Assembly: GCA_035256645.1 (NCBI GenBank)
Contig: DATEXU010000282.1
Location: forward strand, 1-15,676
From: G026625185 sp035256645
GTDB lineage: Bacteria > Desulfobacterota > WTBG01 > JAGOGO01
Direction of reading: 5' to 3'
DNA length: 15,676 bases
Shown here piece by piece: positions 1 through 5,797 of this stretch. Both the position numbers and the translations under genes were made by a program. The notes under the pieces are model-generated. The model did not search any database. It worked only from the letters and a program-made list of their open reading frames with translations, and was not told the DNA's origin. Positions within the stretch are counted from its first letter, which is position 1; every line of letters starts with the position of its first letter.

Positions 1-1
1 G

Positions 2-403
2 GACATCTTTTTCTACAATGGTTGGTGGTGGCGACCATGGCAAGGACGCTGGTATCGTTCACAATACTACAACACAGGTTGGGACTACTATCAAAATGTT
101 CCATCTTTTTATTCTGAAATACCATCCGGCTGGAGGAATGACTACAGGAATCGTCGTTGGAAAGGATATCGGTGGAACTACCAACGAATACCTCACCAAC
201 AAGTTGAACAAAACTGGAGAAACTGGGAACAGAGTAGGCATTGGGAGCGGCAAGGATCGTGGGGTGTCCAAGGTTGGGGAGACCAAACGCGGTCACAACA
301 ACAACGGGAGTCAGATCCACAATCCGAAGAAGACCAACGACACCACTCACAGCAACAGGGAAACCATGAAAGAGGGGGGGAAGAACAATATGATGGAAGG
401 TAA
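2..403 (+). CDS. Trp/Tyr/Arg/Gln-rich protein, C-terminal part (5' end outside window)
   Basis: An open frame enters from the left edge and stops at TAA 401-403, giving 133 codons with no start inside. The first half is very rich in aromatic and basic residues, with segments such as FYNGWWWRPWQGRWYRS and WRNDYRNRRWKGYRW. The last 50 residues are hydrophilic and low in complexity (QQQ, EED, HH, GG runs). From memory, WRPWxGRWYRS-type patterns occur in small exported hypothetical proteins of Deltaproteobacteria and other Gram-negatives, usually after a signal peptide, which here would lie outside the window. Residue statistics and the absence of stops make this frame more credible than the Gly/Thr-rich frame at 18-422, which is a shadow. 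Function is unknown; an envelope location is inferred. It sits just upstream of a run of tiny membrane-protein genes on the same strand. Confidence 0.65.
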   Translation, partial: DIFFYNGWWWRPWQGRWYRSQYYNTGWDYYQNVPSFYSEIPSGWRNDYRNRRWKGYRWNYQRIPHQQVEQNWRNWEQSRHWERQGSWGVQGWGDQTRSQQQRESDPQSEEDQRHHSQQQGNHERGGEEQYDGR

Positions 404-425
404 GGACGGCTACTTTTATTAACAT

Positions 426-443
426 TGCAATCAGATGATTGCA
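426..443 (+). terminator. Hairpin 23 bp after the first gene; weak terminator candidate
   Basis: TGCAATC (426-432) and GATTGCA (437-443) form a perfect 7-bp stem around the loop AGAT. No T-tract follows (the next bases are CATCTTAAGG), so this is at best an imperfect intrinsic terminator or a processing hairpin. It separates the partial gene from the small membrane-protein gene at 532. Confidence 0.3.
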
Positions 444-531
444 CATCTTAAGGCAGATGGAAAAGAAACAGTAAATGGAGAGGGAAAAGTATCCCTTCTC
501 CTGCAATCCACATCATGAAAGGAGAAATACT

Positions 532-723
532 ATGCCGTTGCTTCAATTAGTAATTGTTCTGGTTGTCGTTGGAGTGATTCTATGGGTGATTAATAGCTAC
601 ATACCAATGCAATCTACCATAAAAAAAATTTTGAATGTGGTAGTGGTTATTGTTGTGATTATATGGCTATTGAGTGTCTTCGGACTTATAGGGGACCTCT
701 CAACGATTCGTATTGGGAAGTAA
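532..723 (+). CDS. Thivi_2564-family small membrane protein
   Basis: This 63-residue protein has two hydrophobic helices, about residues 2-21 (start MPLLQLVIVLVVVGVILWVI) and 33-53, joined by the short linker NSYIPMQSTIKK. That layout (helix, N-x-[YF]-IPM-x-x-x-IK linker, helix beginning ILNVVVVI and ending in WLL) is what I recall of the Thivi_2564 family of tiny inner-membrane proteins, whose function is unknown. The ATG at 532 is chosen because AAAGGAG (518-524) lies 7 bp upstream; the in-frame ATG at 475 would add a hydrophilic leader and lacks a comparable site. A second, damaged copy lies at 1207. The neighbouring small membrane and coiled-coil genes suggest a stress or envelope cassette, which is inference. 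Confidence 0.85.
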   Translation: MPLLQLVIVLVVVGVILWVINSYIPMQSTIKKILNVVVVIVVIIWLLSVFGLIGDLSTIRIGK

Positions 724-907
724 AGAGTCTGAAATAAACTTTAAAAAGGGCATTCATGCGCTCACCACCCGTTCGTCAAAAAATACTGACAGTCCCGAAC
801 GCGACCGCGGGGAGCAAAAAAAGAAGTAACAATCTTCCAACGAAAAAGACCCGCAGGAGCTGAGTTCCCCAGAGCCGAATCATTTTTACTTAGAAGGGAG
901 AAACGAT

Positions 908-1063
908 ATGCTCGGAACTATTTTGATCGTTGTTTTGATTCTGATGGTGGTGGGTGCAGCACCCACCTGGCCTCACAGCCGACAGTGGGGTTACTACCCG
1001 AGCGGACTGCTGGGTGTGGTCCTGGTGATTCTGATTATCCTGCTGCTCTTGGGTCGGCTTTAG
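908..1063 (+). CDS. DUF3309-family small membrane protein
   Basis: This 51-residue protein begins MLGTILIVVLILMVVGAAPT, has a middle segment WPHSRQWGYYPSGLLG, and ends in a second hydrophobic helix of Val, Leu and Ile closing with LLLLGRL. The pattern helix, WPHSRxWGYxPSG, helix, LLLGR is the signature I recall for DUF3309, a family of about 50 residues, so it is full length. The start is supported by GAAGGGAG (894-901) 6 bp upstream. Function is unknown; two membrane helices with a short polar loop are predicted. It lies between the intact and the broken Thivi_2564-type genes. Confidence 0.88.
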   Translation: MLGTILIVVLILMVVGAAPTWPHSRQWGYYPSGLLGVVLVILIILLLLGRL

Positions 1064-1112
1064 GTGGCCCAACCACGTCTCTGATGCCACGCGCAGCAAA
1101 TGGCAACAAGCG

Positions 1113-1133
1113 CTTGAGGGCGTGCACCTCAAG
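1113..1133 (+). other. Intergenic hairpin between two small membrane-protein genes
   Basis: CTTGAGG (1113-1119) and CCTCAAG (1127-1133) form a perfect 7-bp stem with a 7-base loop, with one extra G-T pair possible outside. No T-run follows, so it is not a standard terminator. It lies 50 bases after the DUF3309-type stop and could act in mRNA processing or stability. Confidence 0.35.
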
Positions 1134-1206
1134 TCGGTAGTAATCAACAGTGCATAACCGGGAGCGGACCTTTAGGGGCCTGCCTCGGAAAACAGGGAGG
1201 TGTATT

Positions 1207-1391
1207 ATGTCTTTAATTCAACTCGTGGTGAACCTGATCATGTTTGGTGTTATTCTCTGGATTATCAACACTGTTTCATCCCGATGGCGGGATCCATCAA
1301 GTCGACCTTGAATGCCGTCGTGGTCATCGCAATAATTTTGTGGCTCCTGGGATTGATCAGTAGCTGCGCGTCCGGCAAAGAAAAATGCTGA
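1207..1391 (+). pseudogene. Second Thivi_2564-family gene, frameshifted
   Basis: The start is ATG 1207 with GGGAGG (1195-1200) 6 bp upstream. The first frame encodes MSLIQLVVNLIMFGVILWII plus NT and then runs into RWRDPSSRP and TGA 1309-1311. The rest of the family pattern (FIPMAGSIKSTLNAVVVIAI and then ILWLLGLISSC) continues one frame earlier and ends at TGA 1389-1391. The break is at ACTGTTTCATCC (about 1270-1281). Aligned with the intact copy at 532 (NSYIPM against NT..FIPM), removing two bases (GT) restores a perfect family member; a one-base loss in the T run would also restore the frame but adds one residue. A real mutation, a sequencing or assembly error, or less likely -1 ribosomal frameshifting could explain it; there is no classical slippery heptamer. 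Confidence 0.75.
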
Positions 1392-1494
1392 TGGAAACAT
1401 GAACTTGGATTAAGTGCGTGTATCTTAGCTTGCAGATTGGCGAGTTCCGGAAGAGTTTTGAAGAAATCGACAAGGATTGACGAAGGAGTTTGCT

Positions 1495-1779
1495 ATGAAT
1501 GACAAACGAAAAGCATACGAAGAGAAGCTCAATGCGCAGCTGGAGGAATGGAACGCCCAGATCGCTCTGCTCCAGGCCAGGGCGGACAAGGCCAAGGCCG
1601 AGGCGAAGATCGCATACTACAAAACCATCGAAACCTTGCAGCACAAGCAAGATGAGGCCGGGACAAAGCTGCACGAGTTGAAGACCGCCGGTGATGAGGC
1701 AACGGATGTCTATCAGGGGGTTATAAAAGTAGTTGTTTTAGTTTTTCAACACCCTGCTTTGATTGCGCCAGCGAATTAA
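1495..1779 (+). CDS. sll1863-like coiled-coil stress protein with altered C-terminus
   Basis: This 94-residue protein starts at ATG 1495 with GAAGGAG (1482-1488) 6 bp upstream. Residues 1 to about 68 form a long charged helix (start MNDKRKAYEEKLNAQLEEWN, then ARADKAKAEAK and HELKTAGDEA), matching the helical proteins I recall as the sll1863 stress-response family. In that family the chain usually continues as another amphipathic helix (AWEDLKxGxExAWD-like). Here, after DVYQGV, the tail is hydrophobic and unrelated (IKVVVLVFQHPALIAPAN), and the DNA turns AT-rich at about 1720. The natural 3' end has therefore probably been replaced by a downstream insertion or deletion. Whether the protein is still functional cannot be told. 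It ends the small stress-type gene series. Confidence 0.72.
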   Translation: MNDKRKAYEEKLNAQLEEWNAQIALLQARADKAKAEAKIAYYKTIETLQHKQDEAGTKLHELKTAGDEATDVYQGVIKVVVLVFQHPALIAPAN

Positions 1780-1885
1780 GTTTAGACAAGGGCCACACTA
1801 TAACGCTTTTTGTTTTTTGCCTTATTCAGCCCATAGTCAGCTTTAGTGAAAAGTTCGGAACTTTGCCCTATCGAGGAGATAACCT

Positions 1886-2332
1886 ATGCAAAAAAAGAAT
1901 GTCTTACTTGTACTCATTGTTTCCCTTATGCTTGTTTTTTTTATTACCCTTCCGGGATATTGCGAGCCAGTCGATACAACATTTGAACAATTAAAGTTAG
2001 AACTGAAAAGCAAAAACGTATCTGATGAATTCATAAAGACTACAGAAAAATCGGTAAAAAGAATGATAGCATCCGCAGCATTAATCGTTGATATAAAAAG
2101 TGTTTTATTGGATTTATGGGGTGAAGGGGTAAAAGGGCGAGCGTTGAAAAACGCTGTAGCTTCTGTAGCTGAGCTTGTTGAAAGCGGAGACAATACGTTA
2201 GAGGCCGCAAAGATTACCTCTGGTGCGGCTCATAAGGCAGAGTCTGAAGGTTTAAGCGGGTTTGGTGTCGGCATGAGAGTTAAAAAGGCAGTTCAAGAGA
2301 GAAAGGCGTATCTTAAAACTTTGAAGAATTAA
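1886..2332 (+). CDS. Secreted helical protein of unknown family
   Basis: This 148-residue protein starts at ATG 1886 with CGAGGAG (1872-1878) 7 bp upstream. The N-terminus is a classic Sec signal: basic MQKKN, a hydrophobic core from about 6 to 22, then a turn PGYCEP with possible cleavage near residue 26. The Cys at 26 is not in a good lipobox context. The mature part is mainly helical and charged, with LKLELKSKNVSDEFI at about 36-50 and Ala/Val/Glu-rich helices at 65-115. The C-terminal third has the glycine patch GLSGFGVGMRVKKAV and ends lysine-rich. I do not recognise the family. Periplasmic location is inferred. Its AT-rich composition differs from the genes to the left, and it is followed 41 bp later by the RhlA-like gene, possibly in the same transcript. 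Confidence 0.78.
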   Translation: MQKKNVLLVLIVSLMLVFFITLPGYCEPVDTTFEQLKLELKSKNVSDEFIKTTEKSVKRMIASAALIVDIKSVLLDLWGEGVKGRALKNAVASVAELVESGDNTLEAAKITSGAAHKAESEGLSGFGVGMRVKKAVQERKAYLKTLKN

Positions 2333-2373
2333 TTTTTTTGTCGCCCATGACAGTGGTGGAGAAGCAATAAGCA

Positions 2374-3267
2374 ATGTTTAATTCATCTAATTTTACTAAA
2401 TATATCCGTCATGGCTCAGCAATCGTAAAGGGAACGATCAAATTAGGGAGGTTTGTGGTTCCTTACCGGATTTATGAGAATGAAGGACCGCATATTATAT
2501 GCCTTAACGGAGTACAGCAGTCTATGGCAATGTGGCATACTTTTGTCTTGCGTTATGCTCCCTACTATCGAGTGGTACTTTTTGATTTTCCTAACCAGGG
2601 CAAAGGGAAGATTGTTTCAGGGCCTATTTTTGTTACACTGGATGAGCAGGTGAATATTTTGCGGGGGGTAATAAAGGCTACAGAAATAAATAAGAATGTT
2701 TCAATATGTTCTGCTTCATGGGGAGGAATAATTGCGATGGCATTTGCCGCGCGGTATCATAATGAAGTAAAACTATTATGTTTAGCAAGCCTGGGAACAA
2801 AAGCCAATGATGCGATGGCTGAAACTATTAATAAGGCCTTACAGATAGACCCACAAAACAGGCAAAAAATGGCTGATACATTAATTGAAAGCTTCGGCCA
2901 AAACCTTCCTGAAAGTATTAAGAATAAAATTGTCACCCAGTTTCAGGCTATGAGCACGGAGAACTTGAGTGCGTTTTATGAGCATGGATTATTTGTAGTA
3001 ACGACAAAAAAAATAGGGGATTTAATCAATCTTTCAAAAATTAAAGCAAAAACATTTTTGATTTATGGAGAAAACGATATGATTATCGATTTGGAAGATG
3101 TTAGATTTCTTGCTTCCCAAATCCTTCACTGCGAGGTTAAAATCGTAAAGGGCGTAGGACACTTTCTCCATATGGAACGGCAAGATGTCTTTGATATTTA
3201 CGAAGATTTTCTGCCGATACTTCCGCACGGTGTAAAAATTAATAACGAGTTAGTTAATATGGTTTAG
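2374..3267 (+). CDS. RhlA/PhaG-like alpha/beta hydrolase
   Basis: This 297-residue alpha/beta hydrolase has the nucleophile elbow SASWGG with Ser115, an acid in YGENDMI (Asp235) and the catalytic His in GVGHFLHME (His263). The oxyanion region is LNGVQQS (44-50), followed by LFDFPNQGKG (69-78). As I recall Pseudomonas RhlA, it has the same SASWGG elbow, LFDLPFAGQS, a DDEVEILLALI helix (here DEQVNILRGVI), and GTGHFLDLE, with Ser/Asp/His spacing (102/223/251) nearly identical to 115/235/263. RhlA joins 3-hydroxyacyl-ACP units into hydroxyalkanoyloxy-alkanoates; the related PhaG moves 3-hydroxyacyl groups from ACP towards CoA. A cytosolic role on hydroxyacyl thioesters is therefore the best guess, though the substrate is unproven. 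No rhamnosyltransferase lies nearby. The ribosome site is weak (TGGAG at 2356-2360). The AT-rich base use suggests transfer. Confidence 0.82.
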   Translation: MFNSSNFTKYIRHGSAIVKGTIKLGRFVVPYRIYENEGPHIICLNGVQQSMAMWHTFVLRYAPYYRVVLFDFPNQGKGKIVSGPIFVTLDEQVNILRGVIKATEINKNVSICSASWGGIIAMAFAARYHNEVKLLCLASLGTKANDAMAETINKALQIDPQNRQKMADTLIESFGQNLPESIKNKIVTQFQAMSTENLSAFYEHGLFVVTTKKIGDLINLSKIKAKTFLIYGENDMIIDLEDVRFLASQILHCEVKIVKGVGHFLHMERQDVFDIYEDFLPILPHGVKINNELVNMV

Positions 3268-3300
3268 CGCTATCTTGCTAACCACTTAAAATCATTAACT

Positions 3301-3343
3301 CACCGGGAAGGACTCGAACCGCCGACCAAGTGGTTGACAGCCC
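3301..3343 (-). other. tRNA-like 3' half (degenerate; possible attachment-site scar)
   Basis: Read on the minus strand, this stretch contains a T-arm (GGCGG, loop TTCGAGT, CCTTC), the variable loop TGGTC and an anticodon-loop-like CTGTCAA, as in a tRNA-Asn-type molecule but with anticodon GTC. The T-stem has one mismatch and one wobble. Upstream on that strand no partner for the anticodon stem, D-arm or acceptor 5' strand is seen, and no CCA follows. A functional tRNA is unlikely. A tRNA 3' half is the usual remnant at an integrase attachment site, which would fit the composition change here, but no integrase gene or second copy is visible. Confidence 0.35.
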
Positions 3344-3360
3344 AAAACTATTGCTTTTAT

Positions 3361-3764
3361 GTTTTTAGGTTTGGCTATAACTGCTTAGGCAGACCGGCTG
3401 CCGAACAACAAGCTGCCTTCGATCTTTACGTGAAAGCTCTTGAGGCTACGATAGCCAAAGTAAAAGCTGGGGTCGAGATGATAGAATTGGAACAAACCAT
3501 GCACTGAGTGTTCAAGGCCGCGGGCCACGGTGTCCATATCTTCGGGCCACCCATCCATGGTTTGGGGATTGAGTTTGGAGAGGCGCCCTTGCCGCCGGGC
3601 CATGCCTTTTTTTATGGTGAGAAAGCACCAGCGCCACTTGAAGTCAACGTAGTGATTGCGATTGGCAAAACTGCGGACTTTACATGGGCCCCTGGGGTGT
3701 ACGGGAGGAGGATACCGTTGCAGTCGGCATGAAAGGGCCTGTTGTCCTTACAAACTATCCCTAG
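3361..3764 (+). pseudogene. Remnant of an M24-family metallopeptidase (C-terminal part)
   Basis: In frame 1, residues after GRPAAEQQAAFDLYVKALEA read like the pita-bread domain of an Xaa-Pro-dipeptidase-type enzyme (IAKVKAGVEMIELEQTMH). The frame meets TGA at 3505-3507 and then resumes with VFKAAGHGVHIFGPPIHGLG and IEFGEAPLPPGH. Near 3666-3670 (GGCAAAACTGC) the homology shifts by one frame and continues NCGLYMGPWGVREEDTVAVG to PVVLTNYP and TAG 3762-3764. The expected His ligand motif (HGLGIEF), the Glu after it (GEAP) and the final Glu ligand region (VREEDTV) are all present, so family assignment is good. The N-terminal two thirds of the enzyme are missing. One nonsense mutation plus one frameshift, no start codon and no ribosome site indicate a decayed gene. 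It is GC-richer than the flanking island genes. Confidence 0.75.
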
Positions 3765-3800
3765 CGATTAGAAAAATGAGTACGAACCTTGTTCAAGATA

Positions 3801-3827
3801 TTGACATTATTTTGATTAAGGTATTTT
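3801..3827 (+). promoter_or_regulatory. Candidate sigma-70-type promoter before the redox genes
   Basis: A perfect -35 hexamer TTGACA (3801-3806) is followed by a poor -10 candidate TATTTT (3822-3827) after only 15 bases, in a very AT-rich stretch. It lies about 70 bp before the rhodanese start and after the decayed peptidase, where a promoter for the three-gene redox set would be expected. The non-optimal spacing keeps this tentative. Confidence 0.3.
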
Positions 3828-3865
3828 TAAAACATTTATTTTAACCAAAAATTATTACAAAAAAT

Positions 3866-3894
3866 AGGGGTTAACTGTAAAAGTTAATTTTGAT
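3866..3894 (+). promoter_or_regulatory. Shine-Dalgarno separated from the start codon by a small hairpin
   Basis: AGGGG (3866-3870) is 24 bases from the rhodanese ATG, too far for normal use. Between them TTAACT (3871-3876) and AGTTAA (3882-3887) can pair as a 6-bp stem with a 5-base loop. If folded, the site would lie 7 bases from the ATG. Bridging by structure is an inference; the stem is A/T-rich and weak. Confidence 0.25.
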
Positions 3895-4368
3895 ATGAAT
3901 AAAAAAAAATTATCAGAGGGTGCAATAATTTTTCTTATTGCTGTGTCCTTTGCTCTTTTAACCAATTTATTTCGTTCTGATGGCCTTCCGCTTGTCCAGA
4001 TTAAGCCCGCATCTGTTTCTTTTTCCACAAAAAATAACCAAGAAAGTACCGTCTCCTTTGAGGTTCTGAAAGGAAAGTTTAAAAAGCCGGGTATTATCCT
4101 CATTGATGTTCGTTCTCCGCAAGAATTTAAAAAAGAACATATTCCGTGGGCAATAAATATTTCCTACCATGAATTTTCGGAAAAATTACCAGAAATTATG
4201 AAACAAATTTCTTTTAGCCAGGAGATCATTGTTTATTGTGGCGGGATCGAATGCTCTGATGCTAAAAACATGGCTTTTTTACTCAACGCAAAAGGATACA
4301 AAAATGTGAAAGTTTATAAAGGAGGATGGGGAGAGTGGACCCAAAACAATATGTCGGTGGAAAAATGA
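3895..4368 (+). CDS. Membrane-anchored rhodanese-domain protein
   Basis: This 157-residue protein has one N-terminal membrane helix (about residues 9-25) and then a single rhodanese domain (about 52-153). Visible marks are the IDVRSPQEFKKEHIPWAINI segment (70-89), typical of the domain's first half, and the active-site loop beginning YCGGIEC with Cys115. A second Cys follows at 120, and the usual Arg of CRxGxR-type loops is absent. The domain ends with the KGYKNVKVYKGGWGEW pattern. Rhodaneses carry sulfane sulfur on the loop Cys; here the anchored domain probably faces the periplasm. The stop codon overlaps the next gene's start (ATGA at 4365-4368), so the two are probably translationally coupled. 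The combination with MauE-like and thioredoxin-like genes suggests thiol or sulfur redox work at the membrane. Confidence 0.87.
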   Translation: MNKKKLSEGAIIFLIAVSFALLTNLFRSDGLPLVQIKPASVSFSTKNNQESTVSFEVLKGKFKKPGIILIDVRSPQEFKKEHIPWAINISYHEFSEKLPEIMKQISFSQEIIVYCGGIECSDAKNMAFLLNAKGYKNVKVYKGGWGEWTQNNMSVEK

Positions 4369-4850
4369 GGGAGGGGTTTATTAAAAAAATCATCGTTCAC
4401 CCTTATGCAGCGCTACTTGGAAGAATAGTCTTAGGGATTATTTTTATTTACGCCAGCTTCTATAAAATTCTTCATCCGGGTATTTTTGCACTGGCGGCTA
4501 TGGATTATAAACTTTTGCCGCTTTTTATGGTGAACCTTTTTGCTTTAATTCTTCCTTGGTTAGAATTATTTTCTGGAATATTTCTCCTTTTGGGATTCTT
4601 GACGGAAGGAAGTATCCTTATCATCAACCTATTAATCATAATGTTTTTGTTTGCCAAGGGATCTGCTTTAGTAAGAGGAATTGATATAAACTGCGGTTGC
4701 TTGCTCCCGTGGGTTGTACCGAAGATCAGTATCCGCTTATTGCTTCAGGATTTGGTCATTTTTTTTGTTGCCCTTCAGGTTTTTTTCTGCGATCGGAAAG
4801 TCCTGAGTCTCGATAAGCTTATCCGCAGAAGCGCTCAATCTTCAAAGTAG
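4365..4850 (+). CDS. MauE/DoxX-like redox membrane protein
   Basis: This 161-residue protein has four hydrophobic segments (about 14-34, 52-75, 82-100 and 122-142). The segment GRIVLGIIFIYASFYKILHP (19-38), followed by ALILPWLELFSG (60-71), is typical of the MauE branch of the DoxX-like superfamily. A CGC motif (Cys110, Cys112) in DINCGCL follows the third helix; in this branch such cysteines are thought to take part in disulfide transfer, much like DsbB or VKOR. I chose the ATG at 4365, which overlaps the rhodanese stop, over an in-frame ATG at 4326, because the family starts close to the first helix. Likely role: passing electrons between a membrane carrier and thiol partners such as the neighbouring CRHC protein. 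The partner assignment is inferred from gene order. Confidence 0.82.
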   Translation: MREGFIKKIIVHPYAALLGRIVLGIIFIYASFYKILHPGIFALAAMDYKLLPLFMVNLFALILPWLELFSGIFLLLGFLTEGSILIINLLIIMFLFAKGSALVRGIDINCGCLLPWVVPKISIRLLLQDLVIFFVALQVFFCDRKVLSLDKLIRRSAQSSK

Positions 4851-4882
4851 TCTTTTGGTAAAGCTTCATATGCCTTGTGAAA

Positions 4883-4916
4883 GAGTTTTAAAACTCGCTC
4901 AGATGAGTGAGGAGTT
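4883..4916 (+). terminator. Inverted-repeat region after the MauE-like gene
   Basis: A perfect 14-base palindrome (GAGTTTTAAAACTC, 4883-4896) overlaps a second structure in which CTCGCTC (4894-4900) pairs with GAGTGAG (4905-4911) around AGAT, with one G-T pair. No T-run follows. It could be a weak terminator or an operator between the MauE-like gene and the thioredoxin-like gene, which begins 214 bp after the MauE-like stop. Confidence 0.3.
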
Positions 4917-5064
4917 AAGAACATGATTCCACAGCCTGGACTTAGAAGGACGGGGAAACAATTCATTTCTGGCACTCATGAATTAAAATTATTTTTGACC
5001 ACAGAAATGATATAATAAAAAAGTAATTAAAATAAACAACCATCTCCCCAAGGAAGGTGAAGCA

Positions 5065-5655
5065 ATGCGTTTATCTGGCTCTCAAGGAAGTGCCATATTC
5101 TTTTTTTTTATCGTAATAATTTTGTTATGGTGCGTATCTCTGGTGAAGATCTCATTAGCCTCAGATAAAAAAACACCTTTTCCGGTTTTTGAACTTCCGA
5201 TCCCACAAGATGATGCGCAAAAGAATTACCTGGGAATATCAGGTTCGGGAAAGTTTAAGATTACGCAAATTAAAAGCCCGGTGATTATTATTGAAGTTTT
5301 CGACACGGATTGCCGCCACTGCCGGAATGCTGCCCCATTGGTTAACGAACTTTACCTGGCAATTCAAGCCCGCCCTGACCGGAAAGAGAAAATTAAGATA
5401 ATCGGCATCGTGAACAATGGCACTAACGAAGTTGATTTATTCCGGGCGAGGTATAAAGTATCTTTTCCTCTTTTCCCCGACCAAGATAGCGCAATCAGCC
5501 AACAGCTTGGTATTAAGAAAACCCCTACGTTTATTGGCGTCAAAAACAATGATGACGGAACAATGGAAGAGTTTTATTTCAAAACCGGTGAGTTTTGGTT
5601 TTGGAATGTAAACAGGTTTTTGAAAAAAATAATTAAACTGTCAAAATTAGAATAG
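5065..5655 (+). CDS. Membrane-anchored thioredoxin-like protein (TlpA/ResA type)
   Basis: This 196-residue protein starts at ATG 5065 with AAGGAAGG (5050-5057) upstream. An N-terminal hydrophobic helix (about 10-28, ending near SLASDKK) is a signal anchor or signal peptide. The thioredoxin-like domain spans about 38-190: strand VIIIEVFDTD, active site CRHC (Cys83, Cys86) followed by RNAAPLVNEL, then KIIGIVNNG, FPLFPDQD, and the cis-Pro motif KKTPTFIG. This order fits extracytoplasmic TlpA/ResA-like thiol-disulfide proteins. The His between the cysteines suggests a fairly oxidising couple. It probably works with the MauE-like and rhodanese proteins upstream in periplasmic thiol handling; the target is unknown. 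The 214-bp gap means it may have its own promoter, though TATAAT at 5011-5016 has no well-spaced -35. Confidence 0.85.
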   Translation: MRLSGSQGSAIFFFFIVIILLWCVSLVKISLASDKKTPFPVFELPIPQDDAQKNYLGISGSGKFKITQIKSPVIIIEVFDTDCRHCRNAAPLVNELYLAIQARPDRKEKIKIIGIVNNGTNEVDLFRARYKVSFPLFPDQDSAISQQLGIKKTPTFIGVKNNDDGTMEEFYFKTGEFWFWNVNRFLKKIIKLSKLE

Positions 5656-5797
5656 GGGGACAATAATCATGCGCATAGCTTCCATCAGCGGTGGTAGTTT
5701 TGAAAAGAATGTCACCTGATAGAAGCGGTAGAGAATGAGAAGCTTCTTTATGTAGAAGCAAATGGCATGAAGGACGTAAAAGCAAAAGGAAATAAAA

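Noticed and set aside
18..422. 134-residue open frame, Gly/Thr/Asn-rich, beginning MVGGGDHGKD
   Set aside because: It overlaps the Trp/Tyr/Arg-rich frame 2-403, has no ribosome site and looks like an out-of-frame reading of a repetitive coding sequence.
754..861. 35-codon frame MRSPPVRQKILTV... between two small membrane-protein genes
   Set aside because: No good ribosome site, and the composition looks random; kept as intergenic sequence.
1742..1758. Possible insertion-sequence terminal motif
   Set aside because: I found no matching inverted end, target duplication or transposase in the window, so it is only mentioned as context for the island edge.
3385..3603. 72-residue minus-strand frame beginning MARRQGRLSK
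   Set aside because: It is antisense to the recognisable M24 peptidase remnant on the + strand.
5011..5016. Perfect TATAAT before the thioredoxin-like gene
   Set aside because: TTGACC is only 10 bases upstream and ATTATT at the correct distance is a poor -35, so a promoter cannot be claimed.
5669..5719. 16-codon frame MRIASISGGSFEKNVT, with a coding-like continuation (LIEAVENEKLLYVEANG) in another frame up to about 5823
   Set aside because: GGGGGA lies upstream and the two pieces could be a broken small gene, but the peptide is too short to recognise and the second frame runs into the synthetase start.
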